A stretch of DNA of 33,733 bases, taken from the NCBI GenBank assembly GCA_009602725.1, contig WELB01000125.1, forward strand, positions 126,346-160,078, written 5' to 3'. A program made the position numbers and the translations under genes. The stretch is from Spirogloea muscicola. Its lineage: Eukaryota; Streptophyta; Zygnematophyceae; Spirogloeales; Spirogloeaceae. Under the pieces are notes generated by a model, which had not been told where the DNA came from, ran no database searches, and worked only from the letters and a program-made list of their open reading frames with translations. Of this stretch, positions 1-11,303 are shown piece after piece; position 1 is the stretch's first letter; each line of letters starts with the position of its first letter.

Positions 1-80
1 GGCAGCTGCCGCCGCGGCCCTCGGGTGACGGCGGCGGGCGGGCGCGACGCGCGGCGCGGCGGCCTCGCCGGTGCTCGCTC

Positions 81-3000
81 ATGACGCCTGACACGATCCT
101 CGACGCCGTCGTCCTGCAGCTCAACCCCACGCGCACCAAGTGAGATATCCGCGCCCCGCAGTGCGGCGTCAGGCGCCAGCGGCTCGCTCTGTCGTTTGCA
201 CGAACGAGCTATTGCCGCTGTCCCACCATTCCGGCGTCTGGTCCAAGGCGAGACGGCTCATGGGTGTCAGGAGCTCGTGGCTCATGCCCCGGATGCATGC
301 CCATTCGACAACGGAAGTGATCGCCTGCGAATGCTGGTTCTGCTGGATGCGTTCGCTGGCTCCGGGCTCAGCTTGCAGTGTCCCAGCTCTATGCTGGATG
401 GGGCTGCTAGCATTGCCACCAGCTTGTAGTCGTGGCCACTTCATTTACGTGTGGCTCCATTGCAATGCGTGTCAAAGTCGCCTCTGCTGGGACTGAGGCT
501 GAGGAGGTTTACTTGGCAAGTCGCCTTAACCGCGCCTGACTTATTGTACATCTTTGCTCTAACCCCGTTTCTCGGTTGAGCTGTGTGCAGATGTGACCTT
601 CTGGTATCTGCCAGGGGTGTTACAGATAAGATTGGCAATGGGCTCCTGAAGACGTTTGTCTCGCACATCAAGGCTGCCGAGGTGCAAGCCGGCAGCGGCT
701 CGTACACCATCCGGTTGGAGCCTGGGAAGCACAACAGCGCGGGCTTTGAGCCCTCAAGACCGGCTGGTGGGGGGGCCAGCCTCTCGTGGTTCACAAAAGG
801 AACGGTGGAGAGGTTGGCGAACTTAGCTGACCACAACTTGTCGGACATCTTGCTTCAAGTCCAAAACCATGAATTTTTGCAGCTCGCAGGTTGCAGCCTC
901 TTCCTTGAACAGCTGTAGACCAGACCATGATAGCTGCTGTGTGAGGGGCTTGTAACAGGAACCAATCTGTCTAAGCATAGAGCAGCTCAGATAGACTGAT
1001 CTTGTCCTCTTTCTTCAGGGTTTTCAAGTATGTCAGCTCACCAGAAGTGCTGGAGCGAGCTGGCGAGATTGATGATGAGCTCCTAGGACTGGAAGACAGT
1101 CTCCAGGATGACGAATCCCTGGAGTTGTACAAGGTAGACAAGCCTGCCTCAGAGATCCTCCTCACTGTATCACTTTCTCACTTGCTTGCAGGAGGTGCTC
1201 TAGTCCTGAGTGCGTAGCACGCAAAGAGCCTCATTGCTTCCCCCAAGGCCGTGTTAGCATTTTCTGACTATATGTAAGGAACCGCAGAGTAACTCTCGGA
1301 GTCCCCCTGCACGACCTGGCTCACCCTCATTGAGACAACCAAAGGTGGGGACTTACTGCTTGCCTTTGGTTGCATGGTGCAGCTTAACTGCATCAATTTC
1401 TATTAATGCGCACCACCTGCTTAGTTTTCCATTCCTTTTGCATTCCTTTGCATACATCGAGGTGGTCATCCCTTCGGACAATTTCCTCATGTTGATCAAT
1501 TGTTGGCAGGGTTTATCACATAATGGTGGCACTCGTGAGAACGGTGATGGTGATGGCCAGCTCTCTCAGTGAGCACTTGACTGCCCTTCACAACCTACAA
1601 AGCTGCACATAGACATCCAGTGCCCCAGGGCAGGTGCAATGATAGTCCTGCTGTAGATTTGATGTCAATCACACAGCAGGAGAGCCACACACTATATCAG
1701 ATTGTGAGCGGGAGTCTCTGATTGTTTTGCAACAGAAAGCCAGGCTCTCTTCAGGGCTGAATACAGATGGTTATTTCATAAATGCAGAAAAAGGCGCACT
1801 GCCCTTGAGAGGCGAATCAAAGAGCTGCAGAGGGAGCAGGTGGTGGTCCTTGCAAGGGCCTGTGCTGCTGGATTTGATTCTAATCAGATGGCCAATCTAG
1901 CGGCATTTGCGAACTGCTTTGAAGCCAAGCGACTCTGGTTAGTATGCCTCTGCTCTTGCAGCTACCAACTGCGGAGTTGTCCACCTTGAGAGAGGAAGAC
2001 GATGCGAGGTTGTCTTTCCTGCGGTCAAGTTCGAGGCAACTTCCACTGAGACTATGATTTCGTCTAATTGAATAACCTATGTGGTACTGGAGTTCTTATT
2101 ATCATGTCAAGCAATGCAGTAATCTATGCATTCAAATTGTCTCATCTACTCATCAGCTCTGCATGTTGTGATAGGCTGTCTGCTAAACTACTCGCTTTCT
2201 TGTTTGCGCAGGGACTCATCAAAGCGCTTCACAGCTCTAGCCAGGCGAAGGGAGACGCTACTCCTGGGAGGTGATCCAGGCCCAAAGCTGAGTCGCTTGA
2301 CAAGGCAGGCCAGCTTTGCGAGCAGCACGGGTAGCCTCAGCGACGAAGCTGATCTAAGTGGCGGAAGGAGCCCTCAGGGTGCCGGAGACACCTTCGCTGC
2401 CATGAACAGGCCAGCCTCGCCAAGGGGCGCAGACATTGCTCGGGTGATGAGTCCCCGGGCTGGAGCCAGGAGCCAGAAGAGCGAGGAGGGAAGGTACGGG
2501 AGCCCCGGGCTCCACCGGACGTGGTTCCAGGCCGAGCAGGGCCCTGTGAGCCCTTACGCAGAGTCTGAGATGAGCAGCGCCTTCAACGATGGCGCCTCGG
2601 AGGGCGTCGGCGAGACTCTGAAGTACCAGTCTGGAGTGGACGTCGCTGCGGCGACGGAGGCAGCCTTCTCCCCAAAGCACGTGCTCTCTGAGGAGGACCA
2701 GAATGGGTCATCCCAGCTGCTGCGCCGCAGGGCCAGCCTCCAGCAGCGGAATGCTGCGCAGGTTGATGCCCTCGCTAAAGTCGGGCGTGATTCACCACAC
2801 TTGACTCCAGAGCTGCTGCAGCTGCCCAAGCTTGAGCAGGGACCGAAAGCGGGGGGCCTGAAGGACTTCCTGGGCACGCTGCAGAACCGCTGGGAGAAGC
2901 CCAAAGGCTGGGGCCTCGCGCGCAGCGCATCGCAGGTCTTGGCGGGCGAGACCCATCCCAGCTCGCTGAGCTCCCGCACCAGGAGTGGCGACCCAGATGC

Positions 3001-6000
3001 TGATGGGGTTTTCCCAGACTCGCCACTGCCAAGGAGGACGGTCAAGCTTGCATCAGGGCTCGGGCCGGAGAGCCCGCGGGTGAAGGTGATCCGTCTCCCT
3101 CCACCGCGGAGCTTGTCCCCGGCGGCAAAGGATCGGTTGTCATCAGATGAGAGGAGGCCGCCGCCAAGCCAGGAGTACCTGGACTATGAAGCCAGACGAG
3201 CAGGCAAGCTGTCCAGAAGGGTGAGCGATCCAGGTATAGCATTGAAGCGGCAGGACAGCTTCGAGGAGGCTCAGTGGGACTCGGCAAGAGACGAGGTCAT
3301 GCCTGTGGAGCCCAGCTACCCGTCCTCCAACTCTGGAGATAGCACCGAGAACCAGGGCGGAGGCAAGGACAGGAATGGCGAGCTGCTCTCTCCGACCGAC
3401 ACGCCGACGGAGAGCCTGTCGCCACGCCTGGAGTTCCTGGAGAAGAGCAGCGTGGAGGCTCACGGCAGCCCGGTGGCGGACCAGTACGCGCTGGACCTGT
3501 CGCAGTCGCCGTCGCCAGAGAGCAGCATGCTGCGAGAGAAATACCTCACGACGGAGGCGGCCAGAGAGCTGGTCGCTCAGAGCCTGTCGCAGTGGCTGCC
3601 CACCAAGGATGAAGTTCGGGACACGGCGCCTCTGCCAGCTGCTTCAGCGGTGCCCACAAACCACGTCACACTTGGCCAGCCAGTAGGTGGCTTACCACCG
3701 TGGACGCACACTGCCATGCCTGCAGTCGGTGGCTGGGCTGGCGCGGCCCAGTGGCAGCAGCAGCAGATGCTGCCCCAGTGGCAGACACCTGCCATGCCGC
3801 CGTGGCAACAGGGGCAGCCGCCAGGGCCAGGGCCTTGGCCTCCGTACAGCAGTTGGTATCCTCCGCAGGCGCCAGGCAGCATGCCGCCTTCTGCCGCCCC
3901 CGTGTGGCATCCAGAGAGCAACTCCTGGCAGCCGGCGCCGCCGCTGCCGCCTCCACCGCCTGCCTCTCAGCTTCCTCCCAGTGTGCAGACCGATGCAAAT
4001 TCAGCCACTTCAGAGCCTGTTGCTGACAAGCAGCGGCGATTGACACCATTGGAGATGGCACTTGCCACTCTACCTCCTAGCCGGCGGGGTGTCATAAGAG
4101 ATAGAGACATTGAGACTGAGCCCAAGATGGAGTCGGAGGAGGAGCCGAAGCTGGAGCAAGAGCCGAAGCCAAAAGCAGAACCTGAGCCACAGCCGGAGCC
4201 GGAGCCCACCGCCCCCTTGTCTCCCGAGCAGCTTGAGGAAGCCAGGAAGTTCAGCGAAGCCATGGTCAAGCTGGAGCAAGCCGTGCTAGGCTTCTCGAGC
4301 AAGCCAGTCGCTGCCAGCAAACCTGATCAAGGGGGTGGTGGTTTCCTGCTGCCGCCAGAGGTGGAAGCCCTTGCTGCCGTGGTTGCCAAGGAGGTCCCAC
4401 TCGACGAGGTCATGGTGGATGCAGCCGCAGAAGGGAACCTTTGGTTGTCCTCCCACAGACAAGGCAGCGCCGGCAGGCCTCGAGATGCCTCTCTTTTCAT
4501 GGGGGAGGTGGACAGCTGCCAGCCGACCGCAGTCGTGGCCACTGATACCACGTTGCTTACTCCAGAGGCTTCAGGTGCAGGGCTGACGATCGACATGGAT
4601 GATGGCATGTGGGCTGCTCCCAGGAGGAGCTCGTCTCCTTGTGGCGCCAAGTCTTCACAGGGAGGCGGAGGCTTTGTGCTCGAAGAGATGACTGCTGTGC
4701 AGGACACGTGGAGTCCTGTGCCAGTAGTGGCTCAGCCCCCTGTTCCAGATGCTGACATGACAGGAATATTTAGCGATGCTCCCAGGAGGGTCTCTGCTGG
4801 CAAGGTGGCCAATGCTGTCGTGTCTTTCAATCTGGAGGAGATGCAGGGGGGCCTCAGCCCACTGAAAACGGAGCCTCCAACTCATGCTGGCGACAGTGAC
4901 TACCTCCATGGTGTGTCAGTTGGTGATGCAGCTAGCCGTCCCAATGTGCATGAGAGTAGCTTCATCCTGGCTGATGCAGAACTAAACATAGACAAGGAGC
5001 GAAGAGAAGTGACCAAGCCTCAGCTGGTTGCTGAGGAGGAACATTTTTTCAAATCATCTCACTCCGGGAGAGTGGGTAAGGCTGATAGAGGGGCAGTGCA
5101 TGCGATGGAGTTGAGCCAGAATGGTCAGATACTGGACAAGGAGCAGGAAGGAGCAGCAGAGCATCAGCAGACCCTTGAAGAAGAGGAGCATTATCTTCAA
5201 GCATCTCAGATCAGGAGGACTGGGCGACACGATGTGGATGCGGTGCATGCAGTGGAGCTGAGCAAGAGTGCTGAGATACAGGACGAGGAGCAGGAAGCAG
5301 CGGCAGGAGTGGTGGACGAACTGGAGCTGCAGGAGCTTTCTGAGGTTGCTTCAGATACATCTGCGTGGTCGAATGTGGTTGTCGATCCAATTGTGGCATC
5401 TGCACAGAGGCGCGCCGAAGAGAGGCTGAAAGCAAGGAGGCAGGCTGAGGCCAAAAAACAGGTAACTTTCATCGCTGCTCATCAAGGTTGATAAGCTGCC
5501 TGCATTGTTGTGATAACGAGTAGTCACTTAAGCTACTTATTAGCCTATCAATCATCAGTGCCTCTCAAGCTTGTTCCTTGCAACTATTTTTGGAAGCCAG
5601 TGCCAAGATTATGCTTATCGCAAAGGGCAAGTGTTGCCTGCTTGATTAACCTGTTAACACATAGAAGTATCTCAGTTAACACATAGAAGTATCTCATCAA
5701 TCATTGTTGTTGAGCTTGACAGGAAGAGGAGGCGAAGAAGAAGGAGGCTGCCAGAAGCCAGAGGTTGCAGCGGATCTCGAGCAAGCTGGAGGCTGCCGGT
5801 GCTGCCGTGCCCACTCGAGCTGCGCCTGCTGCAGCTCGGAGCGCAGCTCGCAGCACAGCTGCTCCTGCTAGCACGGCGCGCTCAACAGGCAGAGCGCAGA
5901 CGTCGACCAAGGACTTGGGCACCAACAGGAGCGCTGCTCCGGCCGCATCAACAGATTCGATGGCCAGGAGCGGAGCCGTGGCTCTGGCAAGCCCGTCCAG

Positions 6001-6850
6001 TGTCTTAGGCAACAGGCCGCTGCTGGCGAGGACAACCTCAGTGCCTGCGAGCTCCCAGGCCATGCCGAGAGCTGGCAGGTCGACCGAGCGCGTGCAGGCT
6101 GCTCCTGCAAGGAGCCGTAGCCCTGCTGTGGGTAGGCAGTCCAGCCTGCCCGCAGCCCCGCCCAGTCCCACCATGCCAGCTTCACCGAGAGCGACATCGA
6201 GCAGGACTACTGGGCCAGCCGCCGCCAGGGGACCCAGCCCAACTCGGACTGCAGCTGCGCCAGCTGCGAAGCCAAGGGGCGCATCACCCAGCGCGGCGAG
6301 GCCAGTGCCAGCCAGCAGCAGCCCGTCGTCAACCAGGCTGGCCCCTCCTAGTCCAGGCCGAGCTGCGGTTGTCAGAGCGAGCTCGTCGACGGCCCGTCCG
6401 GGGCAGCCAAGCCCTGCCAGGGAGAGGACCTTCCTGCAGAAGGGCGGCGGCATTGGCGGTTCAGGGGGGGGCCTGCAGCGAGGTGCGCCCTCTGGATCGA
6501 CTGTGTCGAGTGCTTCCAGCTCAAGGGGGACCGAAGCTGCCAAGGCCTTGGAAAAGGGGTGGAACGGCTTGTCGTCCCCGAGATCGGCTGCGAGCAAGGC
6601 GACGAGCGCCGTCCAGAAGAGGTCTCCGCCCGCTGCATCAGACAAGACCAGTACGGCGGCGCCTGTGAAGAAGCCCTCGCAGCCTTCATCTGCCGAACGG
6701 CAGCCCGGCGGCAGGAGCTACGGAGCCACAATGTCGCTGATGATGTCGATGCCGAATGACGGGAAGAGTGCCCAAGCAGGGCGGAGCAGACCAGCTGCCA
6801 CGACGGAGTCCTCGAGCTTGAAGAAGATAATGAGTCTGGGGATGAGCTAG
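81..6850 (+). CDS. CIP7-like (COP1-interacting protein 7-related) protein, 6 exons
   Basis: Exons by splice sites and phase: 81-139, 591-812, 1019-1133, 1744-1937, 2212-5461, 5723-6850, giving 1655 residues. The N-terminal ~210 residues match what I know of plant CIP7-type proteins: NPTRTKCDLLV after a short MTPDTILDA leader, then WFTKGTVER, VFKYVSSPEVLERAGEIDDE, and a segment with LQREQVVVLARACAAGF. In Arabidopsis CIP7 is a nuclear protein that binds the E3 ligase COP1 and promotes light-regulated gene expression; whether this holds here is inference. The rest is low complexity: Ser/Pro-rich, a Pro/Trp/Gln-rich stretch (~690-783), an Glu-Pro run (~830-867), two 49-residue repeats (~1133-1231) and an Ala/Ser-rich basic tail ending SSSLKKIMSLGMS. 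The start fits the family N-terminus. Exon 4 (acceptor at 1743) is the least certain junction. The protein is clearly longer than the ~1,060 residues I recall for Arabidopsis CIP7. Confidence 0.82.
5021..5314 (+). repeat. Two in-frame 147-bp tandem repeats inside the CIP7-like gene
   Basis: Unit 1 (5021-5167) begins QLVAEEEHFFKSSH and unit 2 (5168-5314) begins QTLEEEEHYLQASQ. Both continue with a G(K/R)-D-AVHA-x-ELS core and a (D/E)KEQE/DEEQE-type acidic end. The period is 49 residues, so the frame is kept. The copies differ at many positions, which suggests an old duplication held as protein sequence. Confidence 0.75.
5653..5696 (+). repeat. Perfect 22-bp tandem duplication in an intron
   Basis: The unit starting GTTAACACATAGAAGTATCT occurs twice without mismatch, head to tail, inside the last intron (5462-5722) of the CIP7-like gene. 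It lies just 5' of the acceptor region and looks like a recent slippage or repair duplication. Confidence 0.9.
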
Positions 6851-8180
6851 GAGCCCAAGCGAAGGTTAGACTGCAGCTGATGCATAATTGTGATCATTGG
6901 CTATGTGCCCTCTGTCACTTCCAAATATCTCACAGACCTTAGTAGCTGAAGCTAAGGCTATTGTTTTCAAAAGGTTTCCATGCAACACATGACTTAGGAA
7001 CCACATAGTCTCAAGTGCTGGGTAGTGATCAGAATAGACATCGTTGACGGCCGCTTATAGGTTGTGCTTGCTGACTGGCAAGTTTTGACCATCACTGACT
7101 TGGTGCTTTCTGACTTACTGGACACAGCCAGAGGGCCCGCTTGGATGCCCACAAGGGCTTCCCTCTTGCGCCGGTGGCGACGTGTTGCTGTCTCCTTCCA
7201 GTCTGTGGACATTGATTACTCCTCCTTTCCCTCCTCTTCTCCCTTTCTCGTAGTGTCCCCGCCGCTCTGGAGCGTCTCGTCCCTAGCTCTGCCTGCTCGT
7301 GTACTTGGGGACAGGCATCAGCCCAGACTGGGGTTTTTTCTGTGTGCGGATGTGATGGGCGTAGATGTCACTGGGTCAGCGTAGATATCTGTCTTGAATA
7401 TGGAGCTCGCCCTAGTCGATTCATCACCTGCTCCAAGACGGCGCTTGCTAGGGCATTCCACGCCTCCGACTGGCAGGCACAGACCCCGTCTGACGGAGGT
7501 ACACCCTTCTTCCTCTCTCTGATCATTGCAGAAGTGACCTGTTGTCGAATCTAGCACTACATGCCCCGAAGCAATCTCCTCAGCTCTGGAATGTTAGTTC
7601 CTTCAAAGATGGACACCTTGCTCTAGATGGTACTTGACTGATCAGTCAAGTACCAGCGAGTGGCATAACTGCAAGATAGACGCGCCGTTGGCTTGGAGCT
7701 GATGCACCATCCTGTTGTGACAGTTACTCGTGACTGGTGCGGACGCTTCTTGTGGCGACTGCAGCCTGTGCGTGGGCTCGCCAATGATGCGAGCTCCATG
7801 TGTGGTGCGGATACCACAGCAGTGTGCTCGTAGATCAGCCAGCTCATATGGCGGGCTCCCCAATTGCCAAACAGACAGACAGCGGCGTCCAAACTGCTTC
7901 TGCTTGCCTTTTCACCAATTCAGATTCATTCTTATTCAAAGACCAATACTGAATTCACCTTAAGCTCCTCTTCAGGCTTGCTGCAGAATGCCACTCGCTC
8001 ACTGCTTCTATAGTGGTACCCAGCTTGCAGCAAAATTTGCAATGCGTTGCCCGGAAAGATTTTGGAGGGTACTGATACTGAAGCAGCCACAGCCAGAAAT
8101 GCTTCACCTCGATATTAATTTAGCCTTCCATTATGTAATCTGCCAAGTGCCTTGTCTCATACATCGACAAAAAGAAAACC
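6851..8180. other. Intergenic spacer between convergent genes
   Basis: This is the shared 3' flank of the CIP7-like gene (+) and the hypothetical gene at 8181 (-). Only short open frames occur, with no recognisable protein. The one notable element is the palindrome at 7629-7654. I see no RNA gene. Confidence 0.6.
7629..7654. repeat. Perfect 26-bp palindrome with no spacer
   Basis: The left half GGTACTTGACTGA is followed directly by its exact reverse complement. All 13 base pairs match, centred between 7641 and 7642 on a TGATCA core. It stands in the spacer between two convergent genes. It could be a cruciform, a dimeric protein-binding site or an element end; nothing in the flanks decides. 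Confidence 0.9.
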
Positions 8181-9604
8181 CTAGCGCCGGTGGCTTCCAG
8201 ACTTGAGCAGTGCAAAGGCAAAGCCAGCCGCGGTGCTGGCCAGGATAACAGCAATCACTGGGGCCCTAGAGCGGCCGCCATTGACAGACGTGCCCTTGAC
8301 ACTCTCAGCGGCCACAGCGGCCCCGCTGCTGACCACCTCGCACTCGGGCTCAGCAGCGACCACTGCTTTCGGCGAGGCTGTCATTGCCATCGACGCCGCT
8401 TCTCGCGTTCTCTTCTCAGCAACTGCTACGCTGCTAGTGGCAGTGTTGTGAGTGCCGCCGCCGTTCATGCTGGGAAGCAGCAGCATTTGGCTACTCGGGC
8501 ATGCCACAGCCTCGCTGTGAGCAACTTGGGGCGGAGATGGTGAGTCTGGCGACCCGCTGTCGTCGGCACCACCGCTAGCGCATGTCGACGGGTCTGCGGG
8601 CACTGGCTTTGGCGAAGAGCTGGCGCTGTCGGCGCGGGCGAGCCGCAGGCGCTCGCGGCGGTGGCGCTCCTCGAGCATGCCCTCGCGGCGGCCGCGCTTG
8701 CGCTCGGCCTCGTCGTGCCCCAGCAGCGCGTCCCACAGCGCCAGGCCGTCGGAGATGGAGCGCAGAATGACGACCACGTCGCTGCCGCCGCCACCGCGTG
8801 GCGTGCTGGGGAGCGACGTCGCCGTCGCCACACCACCGACTGCTGTGCGGTAATGATCGTGGGCGCCGCCGCAACCGGGACTGCGCAAGGTGGCGAGCAC
8901 GTCGTCATTCTGCGCGCCGGGGCTGCACAGGATGCCCTCGTAGAACCCCTCCACCTCGCCGACGCTCGCTGCTGCCACAGCCGGTGCCGCCATTGCCGAG
9001 GCGGCTGCTGGCGCTGACAGCGAGCGGCCTGGGCCAAGCGGCGACAACCTGCTGCCGCCGCCGCTGCCACCGCTGCCGCCGCCGCTCCCAGCTGGAGATA
9101 GTGGAGACGGCCGTCCGGGTGACCACACAGGCGGCTGCTGGCTGCCGCCTTCGAGGCCGCCTCCCTCCACCTCCCTCCTCCTGCCGCCGCCGCCGCCCCC
9201 GCCGCCATTGCCGCCGCCGCCGCCGGCGCCGCCGGTTGCGCCGGAGAAGCGGAGGGGGTGGTCCTCGGGGCAAGTAACGGCCTGCGTCTGCACCTGAGGC
9301 CTTTGGAACCGCACCGTCTGGTGCTTTGTAGTGTAGTCCTTTTCCGGCACTTTTGTCTTTGGCTGTGGACATTGTCCATTCTTTTTGGGTTGGCTTCGCC
9401 AGCCCCTCTTCTCTATGGGCGAGCTCCTCTCCTTGAAGCCGCATTCTGAATAGCAGCAGCCGCATTCCTTCGTGTTTTCTATTTCTGGGCCCAGTAAGCT
9501 CGGCCTGGGACAGCGACGCTTACGGCAATGCATCGACGACCACAGAAGCGCATTAGGCCGTCTAGGCGCCCGATCTGGCACATGGTCATCTGGTTGGTGA
9601 CCAT
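8181..9604 (-). CDS. Unrecognised Gly/Ala/Ser-rich protein with C-terminal hydrophobic tail
   Basis: I do not recognise this family. A continuous minus-strand frame runs from about 9281 to the stop at 8181-8183. In order it shows a poly-Gly segment, a Ser/Pro/Gly linker, a better-defined core containing VGEVEGFYEGILCSP and SDVVVILRSISDGLALWDAL, a basic-acidic helix (HDEAERKRGRREG onward), a Ser-rich stretch, and a hydrophobic end APVIAVILASTAAGFAFALL followed by KSGSHRR. That end resembles a tail anchor. A plausible upstream exon (9604-9524, MVTNQMTMCQ...GRRCIA) ends at a good GTAAGC donor and joins in phase to an acceptor before 9281; that region is less GC-rich and looks intronic. The true start is uncertain because a single N at 9608 and an arginine-coding CGG run lie just upstream; an alternative ATG is at 9706. 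Confidence 0.45.
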
Positions 9605-9607
9605 CCT

Positions 9608-9608
9608 N
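9608..9608. other. Single ambiguous base, probable assembly join
   Basis: A lone N sits at the edge of a CGC/CGG-rich run (to about 9670). Two similar lone Ns occur in the window, both at the edge of GC-rich sequence, so this is more likely a closed gap than a simple miscall. It lies at the presumed 5' end of the hypothetical minus-strand gene. Confidence 0.6.
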
Positions 9609-10239
9609 CGCCGCCGGCGGCGACGCCGGCGGCGGCCCGGGGTTTTGGAGGGGTGGCGGCGGCTGCGGCGGCGGCGCCCGCGACCTTGCGCGTCAAAGAA
9701 AGCCATAACTCAAGAATCGAGCTGAGCAGTTCGCTGCAGGGAAAGAGGCACTCCGCCGAGACCCCGAGGCGGCGGCCATACCACGGCCTGCCATAGCACC
9801 TGCGCCTGCCGCTGCCCCACTCCTCTAGCAGCTCCAGAAGCTGCTAAACGCTAGCTGTTACGTCATCAGATGTGCTTGCCTATGTACTTGGCGATTTCGG
9901 CCTTGGATTGTTTCACACACAAGGAGTTTTGACCTTTGTAGGCACCTGGCTGACTTTACCGATAGGGAGAAAATCTGCAGCCGCTCTGGTAAATGTCGGC
10001 AGCTGCATTCTCTTCTTCGCGTGGTCTCCTTCTCTCGACCTCGCCGCCGCCGCCGCGCTCCCGGGCCGCCATGGGGCTCGCCGCGGGCAGGCCCTCTGCC
10101 GGCCCCCACCACTGCTCACGCGGCCTTTGGCGCGGCCGCGTCTTGCCAGCAGCGCCCCCACCAGGGCCGACCGGCGCCCGCCTGGCGGCCATGGAGGCCT
10201 CCCCGGCTCGCGACAGCCGCCCTTTGCTCAACCGCATCC

Positions 10240-11300
10240 CGCTGTAGCAGCATCTGCTCCTTCCCCTCCTCCACCCTCTCTCCTCCGCCACCGCCGCCGC
10301 CATTCCCTCTGCCGTTCCCGCCTCCTGCAACTTCACCCCAATCACCTCCATCTCGCGCACCACCGCCACGACCGCCTCCATCGCCGCCGTCCCGTTCGTC
10401 TCCGCCACCGCCGCCATCGCCTCCACCGCCGCCATCGCCTCCACCGCCGCCGCCCGAGCCGTCGCCCCTGCCAGTGCCGCCTCACCCCTGGCCAGCTCGA
10501 GTCCGCCCGGCGACCTGCCCGCGCCGCCCCTGCGCCGCTAACACTGCCAGAGCCCGGAGCACCCCAATGCCCAGCGCGCTCGGCAGGCCGTGACCGCCGG
10601 GGCCGCCGGCACCCGCTGCGTGCCCATCGCCACTGCCGCAGCCGACCCTCACTCCACCTTCACCGCCTCCACTGCCGTCTTCCATCTCCCCTGCCGCCAT
10701 CACTCCCATCGTCACTCCACCCTCGCCGCTTGCGCCACCACCGTCACTACCATTGCCGGCGCCGTCATGGCCAAACCCCCCTCGGTCGCCTCAGCTGCCC
10801 CCTCCAATGTCGCCATCACCTCCACCATCATCCCGACAAAGCTCCCATCGCCCCTACTGTCAACCCCACGCTCCCTACTGCCCACGCCTCCCACTTCATC
10901 GCTGCCTCCTCCGCCCTCGTCGCCACAAGCCTCGGCTGAGACTCTGCCGTGCCGGCATTGCCAGCGGCCCTGCAAAGGCCGCCGTGGCCTGACACAGCAC
11001 CAGCGCGCTTGTGATGACCAAGCCGTGCACGCGCGGCATGCAGCTGCAGCTTGGGGCAGCCGCACTGGCCAAGGAAGACTTGCACGCCCAGGCCAGCGCC
11101 ACCCAGCCACCACCGCTGGCAGTGGGCAGCGGACCTCGACCTGGCTGCGGTCCACAGACGGGAGGCGCTTCTGCTCCTTGCCCCATTTTCCCCGCTGGGC
11201 GCGCCCACAGCTCCGTTGTGCCCTCCCGCTACGTGATGATTGGCAGCTCCTCACGAGGGTTGCAGCCAGGGCCGCCAGCCTCTCCTGACGCCCATCTTCC
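10240..11300 (+). pseudogene. Decayed Pro/Ser-rich reading frame with a C2HC zinc finger; probable mobile-element relic
   Basis: The plus strand is strongly C-rich over G from ~10240 to 10930 and encodes proline-rich protein whose frame changes: [12 protein letters not shown] near 10400-10470, then PPSPPPLPSSISPAAI near 10650-10700 in a different phase, then LPTPPTSSLPPPPSSPQ near 10880-10930. The last frame runs directly into CRHCQRPCKGRRGLTQHQRAC (10951-11013), a CX2C-X12-H-X3-C finger. Such a finger after a Pro/Ser linker is common in the N-terminal parts of non-LTR retrotransposon proteins, but no reverse transcriptase is visible here, so the assignment is inference. Downstream, near 11440-11510, a weaker TCQRAFTGRAG...CKH trace may be a second degenerate finger. 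Confidence 0.4.
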
Positions 11301-11303
11301 TCT

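Noticed and set aside
1134-1743. Possible extra small exon of the CIP7-like gene around 1330-1570
   Set aside because: The open frame there has no resemblance to the family and would break phase with the exon starting at 1744.
10021-10593. Plus-strand 190-codon frame with [12 protein letters not shown], like a pherophorin or other hydroxyproline-rich wall protein
   Set aside because: No signal peptide, no pherophorin domain or cysteine pattern, and the proline phase changes downstream. The C-rich composition alone gives proline or alanine runs in several frames.
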